Part shown: piece by piece, positions 17,255-25,306 of the stretch
Numbering within the stretch: the first letter of the stretch is position 1
How the letters are laid out: each line of letters begins with the position of its first letter
Assembly (NCBI GenBank): GCA_019747735.1
Contig: JAIEQL010000043.1
Span: 1-35,020 of the forward strand
Source: Chthoniobacterales bacterium
Lineage (GTDB): Bacteria; Verrucomicrobiota; Verrucomicrobiia; Chthoniobacterales; UBA6821
Length of the DNA stretch: 35,020 nt
Direction of reading: 5' to 3'
Translations under genes and position numbers: made by a program
The notes under the pieces: model-generated
Database searches by the model: none
What the model was told of the DNA's origin: nothing
Seen by the model: the letters and a program-made list of their open reading frames with translations, nothing else

Positions 17255-18724
17255 TCACTGCATGCAAGGGTGGTATTGCTTCTCCTCTAAGAGAGCAAGC
17301 GCCTCACCAATGAGAAAGAGAGATCCAACAACTAAAACAGGAGCGTGGAGGGGAGTTTTTGAAAGCAAGTTTTTTTTTCTTTTTTTTATAAAATCAAAAA
17401 AATGCCTCATTTCGTGAGGAAAAAACGGAAAAACTTCTTTTTTTGGGGCAACAATTTCTAATGCTTGTTGGAGCGAAGAAAAAGTGATGGCCTCAGATTC
17501 TTGGAGCAACAACTCGTGAACAAGTGCTGTTCTTGGCGAAGCAACAGGCACAAAAATAATAGTGCTAGCAATTGTTTTAAGCACAGGGAGCATTTTTTCC
17601 CATTCCTTATCCCTCAGTGCTCCAAAAATCAGCGTGCAGCGCTCTTCTTGAAACAACTCTTTCCAAGTTGCTACTAGCTGCTGGACCCCTGCTTGATTGT
17701 GAGCCCCGTCAAGGATAAGCAAATTATCTACCTCAGGTATTGCTTTCCCATTTTGTTTTTTGATCAAGAATGGTTGAAACCGACCTGGCCATGAGACAGT
17801 TGCTAAACCCTCTTGTATTGCTTGCTGCGAAACAGTCAGTCTAGCCCGACTTTCGCTATTCGAATGGATGAACGCAGGCGGCTGGGAAGCCGCTGGGTAG
17901 ACTGCCGTAGGCAGCCCCGTAAGGGGCGAGCGAGCGGGAGCGAGTAAGTCAACATCGCCATTCACAACTGCGGAACTCGGGCTAAAGTGACGTACAAGTG
18001 CTACAGCCAAAGCCGCATTCCAACGCTGGTGAGAACCGAGAAGTCCAAGAGGAGCATCTTCTGCCAGTGGTGCCACAACAAAATGGAGTGGAGCCCCAAT
18101 GCGAAAAGCTTCTTCCTGCAAAACTGTTGCTGCTTCTAAACATTGCGGTGCGCTTACTACAGGAACACCAGGGCGTATAATGCCTGCCTTTTCTTTGGCA
18201 ATAAGAGCCAAAGTCTCCCCTAAAAAAGCCTGATGATCCAGACCAATAGGAGTAATAGCACAAGCAATTTTTTGGGCCGCAAGATTAGTTGCATCCAGAC
18301 GCCCTCCCATTCCCGTTTCTAAGACAAGGATTTCACACTGCTGCTGTGCAAAGTAATCAAAAGCAAGTGCTGTCGTCAGTTCAAAAAAAGTGGGGAGCTG
18401 CTCCCATCCTTGTGTAACTGCTTTCAATTTCTGGATTCCTTTTTTCAAAGCAGTTTCCTCAATAGGCAGCCCATTGATTCGGATGCGTTCTTTAAAATCG
18501 ACTAAATGGGGCGACGTATAAAGCCCCGTACGATAACCGGCAGCTCGTAAGATTGATTCTGTGATTGCAGAGACAGATCCTTTCCCATTAGTTCCTGCAA
18601 TATGAAGTACAGAAATTTTTTTTTCAGGATTTCCTAGAGCGTCAAGCAAACGCTGCATGGTCTCAAGACCAAGAGAGACTCCATAGCGTTGCATTTTAAA
18701 AAGCCAAGAAACTTCTTCTTGCAT
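17255..18724 (-). CDS. folC: Folylpolyglutamate/dihydrofolate synthase with in-frame element insertion
   Basis: It adds glutamate to folates and, in bifunctional forms, makes dihydrofolate from dihydropteroate. The ATP loop HIAGTNGKGSVSA is near residues 41-53. The Mur-ligase-type middle region (LVLETGMGGRLDATN, ITPIGLDHQAFLG) and C-terminal LILDGAHNQAG are intact. The protein has 489 residues, against about 420-430 for typical FolC. The excess is explained by residues ~247-294, encoded by a 143-bp family B element between NAALAVALVRHF and LTVSQQAIQEGL, just before the conserved WPGRFQ. It follows accD by 42 nt, last in the lpxB-accD-folC order. Confidence 0.94.
   Translation of the reverse strand: MQEEVSWLFKMQRYGVSLGLETMQRLLDALGNPEKKISVLHIAGTNGKGSVSAITESILRAAGYRTGLYTSPHLVDFKERIRINGLPIEETALKKGIQKLKAVTQGWEQLPTFFELTTALAFDYFAQQQCEILVLETGMGGRLDATNLAAQKIACAITPIGLDHQAFLGETLALIAKEKAGIIRPGVPVVSAPQCLEAATVLQEEAFRIGAPLHFVVAPLAEDAPLGLLGSHQRWNAALAVALVRHFSPSSAVVNGDVDLLAPARSPLTGLPTAVYPAASQPPAFIHSNSESRARLTVSQQAIQEGLATVSWPGRFQPFLIKKQNGKAIPEVDNLLILDGAHNQAGVQQLVATWKELFQEERCTLIFGALRDKEWEKMLPVLKTIASTIIFVPVASPRTALVHELLLQESEAITFSSLQQALEIVAPKKEVFPFFPHEMRHFFDFIKKRKKNLLSKTPLHAPVLVVGSLFLIGEALALLEEKQYHPCMQ
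17842..17984 (-). mobile_element. Family B TIR element inside folC, 143 bp
   Basis: The ends are TAGCCCGACTTTCGCTATTC (17842) and the inverse of TAGCCCGAGTTCCGCAGTTG (17984). Counting one TA as target duplication, the net insertion is 141 nt, or 47 codons, so it keeps the frame. The core is G/C-rich (GACTGCCGTAGGCAGCCCCG, GGCGAGCGAGCGGGAGCGAG). Core and left-arm relatives lie at 27440-27500 and 27250-27280. It is unrelated to family A in sequence, but similar in size and in behaviour. Confidence 0.85.
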
Positions 18725-18766
18725 ATTTTCATATTTTTGGGATCAGGCTTCAAAAATGACCAAAAA

Positions 18767-19612
18767 CTATTTTTTTTCGAACAAGTGACCAAGAATGGTA
18801 ATCAGTGTTTCTCTCATCCGAGAACGCGGAACAATCTCATCAATAAGACCATGATCAAAAAGAAACTCTGCTGTCTGAAAACCTGGTGGCAAATTTTGAT
18901 GAGTGGTTTCGCGAACAACACGAGGGCCAGCAAATCCAATCATACTCTTTGGTTCCGCTAAAATAATATCGCCTAACGTAGCAAAGCTGGCAGTAACGCC
19001 ACCGGTAGTAGGATGGGTAAGAATAGAAATATAAGGAAGATGCGCTTCACTATGACGAGCCAATGCTCCACTTGTTTTAGCCATCTGCATGAGGCTCTGC
19101 GCTCCTTCATGCATGCGCGCTCCACCCGAGGCAGAAATAATGATGACAGGTTTTTTTGCTTGGGTAGATGCCTCTACAATACGAGTGATTTTTTCTCCCA
19201 CAACAGCCCCCATACTTGCTGCTATGAATTGAAAATCCATCACAGCAAGCCCAATAGGATGGCCTCCCAAGAAGGCATGACCAGTGATAACAGCATCAAG
19301 CACCCCTGTTTTTTTTTGGTAATTCTCTAATGTTTCTTTATAAGCCACGACTGCTTTAAAATTAAGCAAGTCAACAGGAGCGAGTTTGGCATCGGTTTCT
19401 GAAAAAGAATCTTTATCAATAAGACTCTCAATCCGTTCACGAGCGGTGAGTGTAAAATGATGACTACAATGCAGGCAGACGCGAAAATTTTCTTCTAAAG
19501 TTAAATGGTGAATCAGCTCGCCACAACCAGGACACTTAGTCCAGAGCCCTTCGGGTATTTCTTTTTTCCGCTTGGAGCCAAATTTTAAAGAAGGGCGTTT
19601 GAAAATAGTCAT
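18767..19612 (-). CDS. accD: Acetyl-CoA carboxylase carboxyltransferase subunit beta
   Basis: This is the carboxyltransferase subunit that makes malonyl-CoA for fatty acid synthesis together with AccA, which is not in the window. The N-terminal zinc finger has Cys27, Cys30, Cys46 and Cys49 (CPGC, CLHC). The crotonase-type core carries ASGGARMHEGAQSLMQMAK and FAGPRVVRETT. At 281 residues the length is normal. I use ATG 19612 (MTIFKRPSLKFG). The longer ORF extends into heptamer repeats (TTTACTCTTTCACCCG) that form its C/U-rich leader. It lies between lpxB and folC and is probably co-transcribed. Confidence 0.95.
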   Translation of the reverse strand: MTIFKRPSLKFGSKRKKEIPEGLWTKCPGCGELIHHLTLEENFRVCLHCSHHFTLTARERIESLIDKDSFSETDAKLAPVDLLNFKAVVAYKETLENYQKKTGVLDAVITGHAFLGGHPIGLAVMDFQFIAASMGAVVGEKITRIVEASTQAKKPVIIISASGGARMHEGAQSLMQMAKTSGALARHSEAHLPYISILTHPTTGGVTASFATLGDIILAEPKSMIGFAGPRVVRETTHQNLPPGFQTAEFLFDHGLIDEIVPRSRMRETLITILGHLFEKK

Positions 19613-19668
19613 AGGGAAAAGGGTAAAAAAGCGAAAGAAAAGGTAAACGGGTGAAAGAGTAAAAAAGT
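19613..19668 (-). repeat. Heptamer-type repeat leader of accD
   Basis: On the minus strand the sequence upstream of accD is a run of TTTACTC, TTTCACC, CGTTTACC and TTTTACCC-like units ending at TTTTCCCT-ATG. No purine-rich ribosome binding site is present. Confidence 0.4.
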
Positions 19669-19689
19669 TTAGAGAATTCTCATTGAACT

Positions 19690-20871
19690 TCAACTTTCAA
19701 CTTCAACTTGCCGGGAAGCAGCTTGCAGCATCACAATGGCAGCTCGATCATAAGCGCCATGGCCATCAAGAGTAGCCGTTATTTTTTTTAATACCGTTGA
19801 AAGTTCTTGGGACGCTTTGGGATGGTGCAAAAAAAAGAGTGCCTCTGCCGCTAGTTTTTTAGCAGTGGCATCGTATTGTAAAAATTCTCGCACGACCAAA
19901 CGGCCTGCCAGGATATTAATAATGCCAAGATAAGGGACGCGAATCAGAGCTCGCCCAACAATATAAGTGAGCCATGCCACTTTATAAACCAAAGCGTAGG
20001 GAAGCCCAAAACAAGCGGCTTCCAAGGTTGCTGTTCCTGAACAGACTAAACCAAACGTCGCTCGCTGCATGAGCTCATAGGCCTTTCCGGAGGTTATCGT
20101 TATCTCAATACCTTTTTCCTCAGCCATTGCTTTCATCCGTTCCAGCTGGGCAGGAGTCGCGGCAGCGGCTTCGCAGCGGACACTCGAATCAGTTGCCATG
20201 ACCTGCTGGGCAGCCTCTAGCATTACGGGAAATAGGCGTCCCACTTCTCTCTCGCGACTCCCTGGAAAGAGCCCCAACAGCCTCTCTTCACGTGGCAAAC
20301 GTTTTTTCACTATGGAAGAGGAGAGTAAATGCTCTACCAAAGGATGGCCTACAAACGTTGTTGGTAAACCAGAAGATTCGTAGAGTTCTTTTTCAAAAGG
20401 AAAAATACAGAGCATTAAATCAAGAAGACGCGCCATCTTGGGAATACGCCCTCGATTCCAAGCCCAAACCTGAGGACTGATGAAGTAGAAAATTTTAATC
20501 GGAAGCTTTCGCTTACGAATCGCTTTAGCAAGACGAAGATTAAACCCTGGATAATCAATTAAAATAAGTGCCTCTGGTTTTTCTCGTTCAAGCTGTTGAA
20601 GCAACTGAGAAAATCTAGCACGAAAGTAACCATATTTTTTTAAGACGTCCCAAAGGCCCACGACAGCAGACTCTGCAGTCCAATCCTCAATGACACCTCC
20701 GGTCATGGCTGCCACAGTAGCCATTTTAGTCCCTCCTAGGCCGATAAAATGAACATCAGGGATTTTTATTAAAAAAGAACGCATCAGTTCAGCGCCATAG
20801 GTATCCCCACTGGCTTCACCGGCTATGAGAGCCAACATCAGTGTTGTTGAATGAGCTTTTGGATTATTCAC
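19690..20871 (-). CDS. lpxB: Lipid-A-disaccharide synthase
   Basis: This peripheral membrane glycosyltransferase (GT19) joins lipid X and UDP-diacylglucosamine during lipid A synthesis. Family motifs are LIAGEASGD at the N-terminus, FYFISPQVWAWNRGRI, LFPGSREREVGRLFP and VCSGTATLEAACFGLPYALVY. The 393-residue length is normal. The start is either GTG 20871 or ATG 20838 (MLALIAGEASGD), with no Shine-Dalgarno sequence at either. It is the first gene of the lpxB-accD-folC run. Its presence shows an LPS-type outer membrane. Confidence 0.95.
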   Translation of the reverse strand: MNNPKAHSTTLMLALIAGEASGDTYGAELMRSFLIKIPDVHFIGLGGTKMATVAAMTGGVIEDWTAESAVVGLWDVLKKYGYFRARFSQLLQQLEREKPEALILIDYPGFNLRLAKAIRKRKLPIKIFYFISPQVWAWNRGRIPKMARLLDLMLCIFPFEKELYESSGLPTTFVGHPLVEHLLSSSIVKKRLPREERLLGLFPGSREREVGRLFPVMLEAAQQVMATDSSVRCEAAAATPAQLERMKAMAEEKGIEITITSGKAYELMQRATFGLVCSGTATLEAACFGLPYALVYKVAWLTYIVGRALIRVPYLGIINILAGRLVVREFLQYDATAKKLAAEALFFLHHPKASQELSTVLKKITATLDGHGAYDRAAIVMLQAASRQVEVES

Positions 20872-20884
20872 CAGGATGAAGAAA

Positions 20885-20920
20885 AGTTGTCAGTTGTCGA
20901 TTCTCAGTTGTCAGTTGATT
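20885..20920. repeat. GTCAGTT-type tandem repeat upstream of lpxB
   Basis: GTTGTCAGTTGTCGATTCTC followed by AGTTGTCAGTTGA is a heptamer-type short repeat. A related array (GTTGGCAGTTCGCAGTTGGC) lies at 27193-27218, after the DUF255 gene. Confidence 0.5.
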
Positions 20921-21045
20921 TTTGGCTGCTTACCGCAGCCTTATTAAAAAAACACAAAGTGCGCCACTTCACTTGAGCTAAACACATCGTTCCACAAAGG
21001 CACTCACCTTAGTGATTTTGGGTTCAAAGTATTCTGAGAATAGAG

Positions 21046-21084
21046 AACCGGCAACTGCGTTGTTGATTTTCAACAACGCCGGTT
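21046..21084 (-). terminator. Possible hairpin at the end of the zeta operon
   Basis: AACCGGC and GTTGTTGA pair with TCAACAAC and GCCGGTT around a TTT loop, with a 6-nt bulge (AACTGC) on one side. It overlaps the last codons of the 55-residue gene. There is no T-run, so factor-independent termination is uncertain. The 20872-21082 region otherwise holds repeats and no gene. Confidence 0.35.
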
Positions 21085-21250
21085 ACGGTTGTATCGCCAC
21101 GATTTTGCCATCTTTGATGATGTGGATCGGAGTGCCATGAAAACGAGCTATCTTGCGGGCTTGTTGACCAGCACGAAGGAGCGCACGTTCGATTTTGGCG
21201 AGCATTACTTCCTGTGTGTACACTTTTCTTTTACTGGAAATCTGTTTCAT
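21083..21250 (-). CDS. 55-residue partner of the zeta-like kinase
   Basis: ATG 21250 opens MKQISSKRKVYTQEVMLAKI and runs to TAA 21083, ending in ARFHGTPIHIIKDGKIVAIQP. The start overlaps the zeta stop by 4 nt (ATGA), a common sign of translational coupling. Small proteins with a helical N-terminus and a (T/G)TPxxxxxDGKIV ending occur beside zeta-type kinase genes, and I infer an antitoxin or accessory role. Classical epsilon antitoxins are larger and precede zeta, so this is not a standard epsilon. Confidence 0.6.
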   Translation of the reverse strand: MKQISSKRKVYTQEVMLAKIERALLRAGQQARKIARFHGTPIHIIKDGKIVAIQP

Positions 21251-21786
21251 TTTTTTTCTATTAATTGGGGAGTGGCCTCTGAATTCTCATAAACGTACCA
21301 ATCATCCGCTAAAGGTCGATAGAGATTCAAAAAATTTCCCCAACCTCGCTCAAAGCGACGAAGCACCGTTGCCTGAGGAATGTTATGACCGCCTTGCTTT
21401 ACTCTTTCGGCAACACGTTCTAAGGCTAGAGAAGCAGATCTAAGGCGCAAATAAATTATTTCGATGCGATACCCTTCACTTTTCCAGCGCTTCAAGAGAG
21501 GAAGATAAGAGTGACCGCTCAGTGTTGTTTCAAAAGCAAAGTTTACTTTTGCTCGAGCTAGTCGTTTGAGTTCTTCCAAAAAAAGCCGTCCAGCCTTGAG
21601 CTCCACTAAGGAAGAATCAAATGGAGAGAGTCCAGCGGCAATGAGATCAGCGTTCACAAAATGAACGATATCTAGTTCTTTGAGTAAAAAATCCCACGCA
21701 AAAGTCGTTTTGCCGGCGCCATTCGGTCCGGCGATGATGAAACAGATGGGTTGTTCTTGATCTGGTGAACTCATTCTTGAATCCAT
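21247..21786 (-). CDS. Zeta toxin-family P-loop kinase
   Basis: The 179-residue protein has Walker A AGPNGAGKTTFA at residues 19-30. Typical zeta-family features follow: HFVNADLIAAGLSPF, then FAFETTLSGHSY, then an arginine-rich lid around LRRFERGWGNF. Zeta toxins phosphorylate UDP-N-acetylglucosamine and block cell-wall synthesis; many chromosomal short homologues have unknown substrates. The start is ATG 21786, with an alternative ATG at 21774. The remnant of another gene ends 3 nt upstream, and the 55-residue gene follows with a 4-nt overlap. Confidence 0.85.
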   Translation of the reverse strand: MDSRMSSPDQEQPICFIIAGPNGAGKTTFAWDFLLKELDIVHFVNADLIAAGLSPFDSSLVELKAGRLFLEELKRLARAKVNFAFETTLSGHSYLPLLKRWKSEGYRIEIIYLRLRSASLALERVAERVKQGGHNIPQATVLRRFERGWGNFLNLYRPLADDWYVYENSEATPQLIEKK

Positions 21787-21789
21787 TTC

Positions 21790-21944
21790 CTACGAATATG
21801 TATTTTTAAAAGAAGCACGCATTTGATGCCACCTAGCATACTGCTCCGGCTTAGTCAAGTCGCGCTTATCAAAAAACCAATAATTAAACCACTCCACCTT
21901 ACGTTTCATGGAGGCCAAGCGAGCTTTGGGTTTTACAAAGTTAG
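21790..21944 (-). pseudogene. C-terminal fragment of a hydrolase-like protein, cut by a TIR element
   Basis: An open stretch reads FVKPKARLASMKRKVEWFNY and then WFFDKRDLTKPEQYARWHQM...YS before a TAG at 21790. This resembles the extreme C-terminus of S9-family prolyl-oligopeptidase-like proteins (W-F-x-x-WL...D...AEQYxRWxxLR). The upstream part is replaced by the 157-bp element at 21945. I read it as a disrupted gene tail; the family call is tentative. Confidence 0.4.
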
Positions 21945-22101
21945 AGTCAAATTACTTAGAAATTACATGAAAGAACTCAGAGATTTTTAGAAAAGGCAAG
22001 GCCAAAGAGCGAGCGCTATATTTTATAACGGGAGTAATGAGAACACAGTCTTTTCCTGAAAAGATCACGTCAATTTTGTGTAATTTCTAAGTAATTTGAC
22101 T
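21945..22101. mobile_element. 157-bp element with 22-bp perfect terminal inverted repeats (family F)
   Basis: The arms at 21945-21966 and 22080-22101 are perfect inverses and begin AGTCAAATTACTTAGAAATT. The interior is non-coding. No other copy is seen in this window. It separates the hydrolase fragment from the repeat at 22106, and all of 21787-22329 appears to be insertion debris. Confidence 0.75.
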
Positions 22102-22105
22102 GCAC

Positions 22106-22204
22106 GTAAGCCGATTGAAAAAACTTTTTGAGGTCGAGTATATTGCGTCAGATTTTCTGTTTCCATTCACGTTTTTAGGTTTAGTCGTTAGTAGCATGCG
22201 CGTT
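22106..22204 (+). repeat. Dispersed repeat C, coding-like (copy 1)
   Basis: Positions 22106-22177 match 27794-27867 with only a few changes. One frame is open and protein-like in both copies (VSRLKKLFEVEYIASDFLFP, then FTFLG). Here it continues to VVSSMRVC and a stop. It looks like the C-terminal end of a duplicated, decayed gene rather than a MITE. The rest of the gap to 22329 contains only a short open remnant on the minus strand (FAHPKLPKGHPLLKHVLYRI), which I cannot assign. Confidence 0.5.
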
Positions 22205-22329
22205 TGCTAACTGATAGAAAAAGCTGCTAGGTCAAGCTTTCCTTGCCTTTGCTTTCACAGTTTTTCCAGATGCGATACAAAACATGCTTCAAAAGTGGAT
22301 GTCCTTTCGGCAATTTAGGATGAGCAAAA

Positions 22330-23304
22330 TCACAAACAACTAAACACTTCTTCGACACTCATTGCTGTGATGAGTTTTTCACACCAGTAAAAAAGTTTAT
22401 CACTATCAGCTTCCTGGATCAGATTTAAATAATGAGCAGTCACTTGATTTGGAAAACGGTTCTTAAGCTGTTTTATGAGCAAAGAACGAAATTTTTGACG
22501 TTCTTCTTGGCGGCTTTTTTGCATACCTTCTTGGCGGCCTTCTTCAACAAATGCTTCTGCGAGAGTCATAATATTCTTTTGAGTTGGTGGTGATAAATGT
22601 TTTTTAAATTCGTTTAAGACTGCATGTTTGGAAAGATTATCTTTAGTAGTTTGAAAAACATACTCAGCACTTTCCCTTAATAACTCAACTTCCTGCATCT
22701 TATCAGCCTGTTGCAACAAATCGCTAATTTTTCTAATGAGAGAAATGGTATCACGTGCAAAGGCATGTTTCAAGAGGATCTCCATGATGCCAAGCAGTGA
22801 TTCTTTTTTTAAATCATCATCAGAAAGTTGAGTGAGATCGATGAGTTGAAAGGGCTTTAAAAATATTTCGCGAGCAAAGTCTGGATCTTGAAACAGCTCA
22901 AAAACATCTGTCGTGTGAACATAAGGCTCAGAGCCATTGTAAAGGACGCAGGGGTAAACAAGAGGAAGAGGACCTTCTCCGTTTTCTTGTAAATGCATCC
23001 GGATAATTTTCGTTACATATTCCAGCATCCTCAATGGCATCAACTGCTCCGACTTCCTTTGATGTTCGACAAGCAGATAAATGTAGCCGAAAGTCCCTTG
23101 AAAAGTGACTTTGAAGAGCAGATCTGTTTTCCACTCCTGCAAATCTTCAATAAAATTTCCAGGCATCATCTGTAGTGAGCCTTTATCGATCTTAGCAGCG
23201 ATATGCAAAGGAATATGTTTTTCAACGAACTGCAAAGCAACTCGCGGATTGCTCATCGAAGCACGAAAAAAGCGATCGTGGGGATTTGGGATGATAGATG
23301 ACAT
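22330..23304 (-). CDS. Rpn-family recombination-promoting nuclease / putative transposase
   Basis: The 324-residue protein opens with the family-typical NPHDRFFRASMSNPRVALQF. The PD-(D/E)XK nuclease core is visible as KTDLLFKV (Asp61) and YLLVEHQRK (Glu80, Gln82). The C-terminal region has the low-complexity EEGRQEGMQKSRQEERQKF stretch and a final helix typical of these proteins. E. coli RpnA is a Mg-dependent DNA endonuclease that increases recombination. Such genes are common and mobile in host-associated bacteria. It sits at the edge of the 21.1-22.3 kb accessory patch, with no Shine-Dalgarno sequence. Confidence 0.85.
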   Translation of the reverse strand: MSSIIPNPHDRFFRASMSNPRVALQFVEKHIPLHIAAKIDKGSLQMMPGNFIEDLQEWKTDLLFKVTFQGTFGYIYLLVEHQRKSEQLMPLRMLEYVTKIIRMHLQENGEGPLPLVYPCVLYNGSEPYVHTTDVFELFQDPDFAREIFLKPFQLIDLTQLSDDDLKKESLLGIMEILLKHAFARDTISLIRKISDLLQQADKMQEVELLRESAEYVFQTTKDNLSKHAVLNEFKKHLSPPTQKNIMTLAEAFVEEGRQEGMQKSRQEERQKFRSLLIKQLKNRFPNQVTAHYLNLIQEADSDKLFYWCEKLITAMSVEEVFSCL

Positions 23305-23412
23305 GGAGAAGATGATTTTTCAAAGGAATCATCCTCTCTATCACAAGATTAGCTAAGACCCAAGCTCAAACTGAAAAATCCAAGAAACATCCTAAAGTTT
23401 CCTTAGCTTAGC

Positions 23413-23440
23413 ATCACCCTTCACTCATCACTCTTTACGC
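23413..23440. repeat. Heptamer repeat over the 3' end of the Gfo/Idh gene
   Basis: CACCCTTCACTCATCACTCT followed by TTACGC. On the gene strand it reads AAAGAGTGATGAGTGA and provides the final K-S-D-E codons and the TGA stop at 23421. The same arrangement is seen at the end of rnc. Confidence 0.5.
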
Positions 23441-24371
23441 TTTGCCTTGTAGCCGCCTGCTCCTGAATCTGCTTAGTAATCCTAAGCGCTAACTCCAATG
23501 CAACGGCGGCTTCGTGACCCGTTACGCGGGGCTTCAAACCAGTGCGCGCACAATCGATAAAGGCTGCTAGTTCGCGCTGGAGCGGTTCTCCTTTGATGAC
23601 TTTTACGCGCTGCTTCTTGATCTCTTTACCATTTAAGCGAAGCATGTAGCCATTTTGTTTTTGGTAATCGAGAGAGAGATAAGCATCTTCTTGAAAAATT
23701 CGTATCTTGCGCACCTTATCACGGCTAATGCGGCTGGCTGTGAGATTAGCGACACATCCATTTTCAAAATGAATGCGCACATTAGCAATGTCTTCCCCAC
23801 GGCTTAAAACGGCAATTCCAACGGGATCAATGCTCACCACCGCAGAGCGCACAAGATGAAGCACAATTTCTAAATCATGAATCATCAGATCAAGAACAAC
23901 CCCAATATCGATGCTCCGATTCGGGTAAGGAGAAATGCGCGTCACTTCCAGAAAGCGAGGATTTTTCAGTTGTTCCTCCAAGGCTTCGAGCGCGGGATTG
24001 AAGCGCTCGACATGACCGACTTGGAGAATGGCATGGTGTTTTGCAGCAATGGCAGCGAGCTCTTGTGCCCGTTCTGTCGTGTCAGCAAGTGGCTTTTCAA
24101 TGAGCAGATGTTTTCCTTGGCTCAACAAATAACTTCCAACAACATGATGGGATTCTGTAGGAGTCGCTACGGTAGCGGCCTCAATGAATTGAGAAAATTC
24201 CTCAAGAGAGGAACAAGCTTTGGCTCCATATTTTGCAGCTGCTTTTTTAGCCGCATGAATATTAGCATCAAGAATCGCCACTAATTGGCAATCGGGAAGC
24301 TCAGAGTAAATACGGGCATGGTTGATTCCAATATGACCGACACCAACAACACCAACTTTTATTTTTTCCAT
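23421..24371 (-). CDS. Gfo/Idh/MocA-family oxidoreductase
   Basis: The N-terminal Rossmann fold is marked by VGVVGVGHIGINHARIYSEL. The conserved EKP motif (LLIEKPLAD), which contains the catalytic lysine, lies near residue 93. The C-terminal substrate domain carries DIGVVLDLMIHDLEIVL. It reduces or oxidises a sugar-like substrate with NAD(P)H. In several Gram-negative genomes a homologue is clustered with lpx genes, and lpxB is 2.5 kb away here, so a role in envelope sugar metabolism is possible but not shown. The last codons derive from a heptamer repeat. Confidence 0.85.
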   Translation of the reverse strand: MEKIKVGVVGVGHIGINHARIYSELPDCQLVAILDANIHAAKKAAAKYGAKACSSLEEFSQFIEAATVATPTESHHVVGSYLLSQGKHLLIEKPLADTTERAQELAAIAAKHHAILQVGHVERFNPALEALEEQLKNPRFLEVTRISPYPNRSIDIGVVLDLMIHDLEIVLHLVRSAVVSIDPVGIAVLSRGEDIANVRIHFENGCVANLTASRISRDKVRKIRIFQEDAYLSLDYQKQNGYMLRLNGKEIKKQRVKVIKGEPLQRELAAFIDCARTGLKPRVTGHEAAVALELALRITKQIQEQAATRQSVKSDE

Positions 24372-24400
24372 CGAGAAATAGTAATGAAAAACTAATAAGC

Positions 24401-25306
24401 ATGAAAACTTCTTTTTCTAATCCAAATTCTCAGCGACTTGGCATCACTGGAGGGAGCGGCTTTATTGGGACAAGGCTACAGCAAGAAGCTCTTCAAAGGG
24501 GAAAACAAGTGACACTCTTTTCGCGTTATCCTCAAAAAAAGAAAAACACTCGCCTCTTCACAACAACTACACTTCCTGATCTGGAAAGAATTCAGAGCTT
24601 AGTGCATCTTGCAGGGGAACCTATCCTTGGAATATGGACAGCTGAAAAAAGACGCCGGATTTTAGAGAGTCGTCGAGAAGGAACTCGCCGTCTTGTAGAA
24701 GCCATTGCTCAATCAAACAATCCTCCCAACGTTTTAGTAAGCAGCTCAGCTATTGGCTACTATGGGGATCGTGATCATGAAATGCTCGATGAATCCTCTG
24801 CTCCTGGAAACGGTTTCTTAGCGGAGATCGCCCATGTTTGGGAGGAAGAAGCTCTCAAAGCTAACAGTTATGGAGTTCGCGTGGTGCTCCTTCGAATAGG
24901 AGTTGTTCTGGGGCGTGATGGCGGAATCTTGCGATTAATCTCCCCTCTTTTTCATCTTGGCTTAGGAAGCACACTTGGCTCTGGAACTCAGGAAATGTCT
25001 TGTATTCACATCGATGACCTGGTTTCGCTCATCCTGCATTGTTGCGAAGATCCTTCCATCGAAGGGCCTATTAATGCCGTTATGCCTCATCCAACTACCA
25101 ACAGCGAATTTACCAAAACACTTGCCACCACGCTAAGACGTCCTGCTTTGATGCGTCTTCCAGGCTTTTTATTACGCGCTGCTTTGGGCGACCTTTCTTA
25201 CTTGTTACTCGACAGCCAACACGTAGAGCCCAAAAAAGCACTCGCTCATCATTTCCAGTTTCGTTATCCAACGGTGCAACAAGCTCTCGAAGAAATTTAT
25301 CTATGA
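24401..25306 (+). CDS. TIGR01777-family epimerase (YfcH-like SDR)
   Basis: The 301-residue extended SDR protein has the dinucleotide-binding [10 protein letters not shown] at residues 14-23. Typical family motifs follow: [19 protein letters not shown] and [15 protein letters not shown], then SCIHIDDLV. The DUF1731-type C-terminus includes [18 protein letters not shown]. The substrate is unknown throughout the family. Its stop overlaps the start of the DUF255 gene by 4 nt (ATGA), so the two are very likely co-translated. It is divergent from the Gfo/Idh gene, with 29 nt between starts and no room for long promoters. Confidence 0.9.
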   Translation: MKTSFSNPNSQRLGITGGSGFIGTRLQQEALQRGKQVTLFSRYPQKKKNTRLFTTTTLPDLERIQSLVHLAGEPILGIWTAEKRRRILESRREGTRRLVEAIAQSNNPPNVLVSSSAIGYYGDRDHEMLDESSAPGNGFLAEIAHVWEEEALKANSYGVRVVLLRIGVVLGRDGGILRLISPLFHLGLGSTLGSGTQEMSCIHIDDLVSLILHCCEDPSIEGPINAVMPHPTTNSEFTKTLATTLRRPALMRLPGFLLRAALGDLSYLLLDSQHVEPKKALAHHFQFRYPTVQQALEEIYL

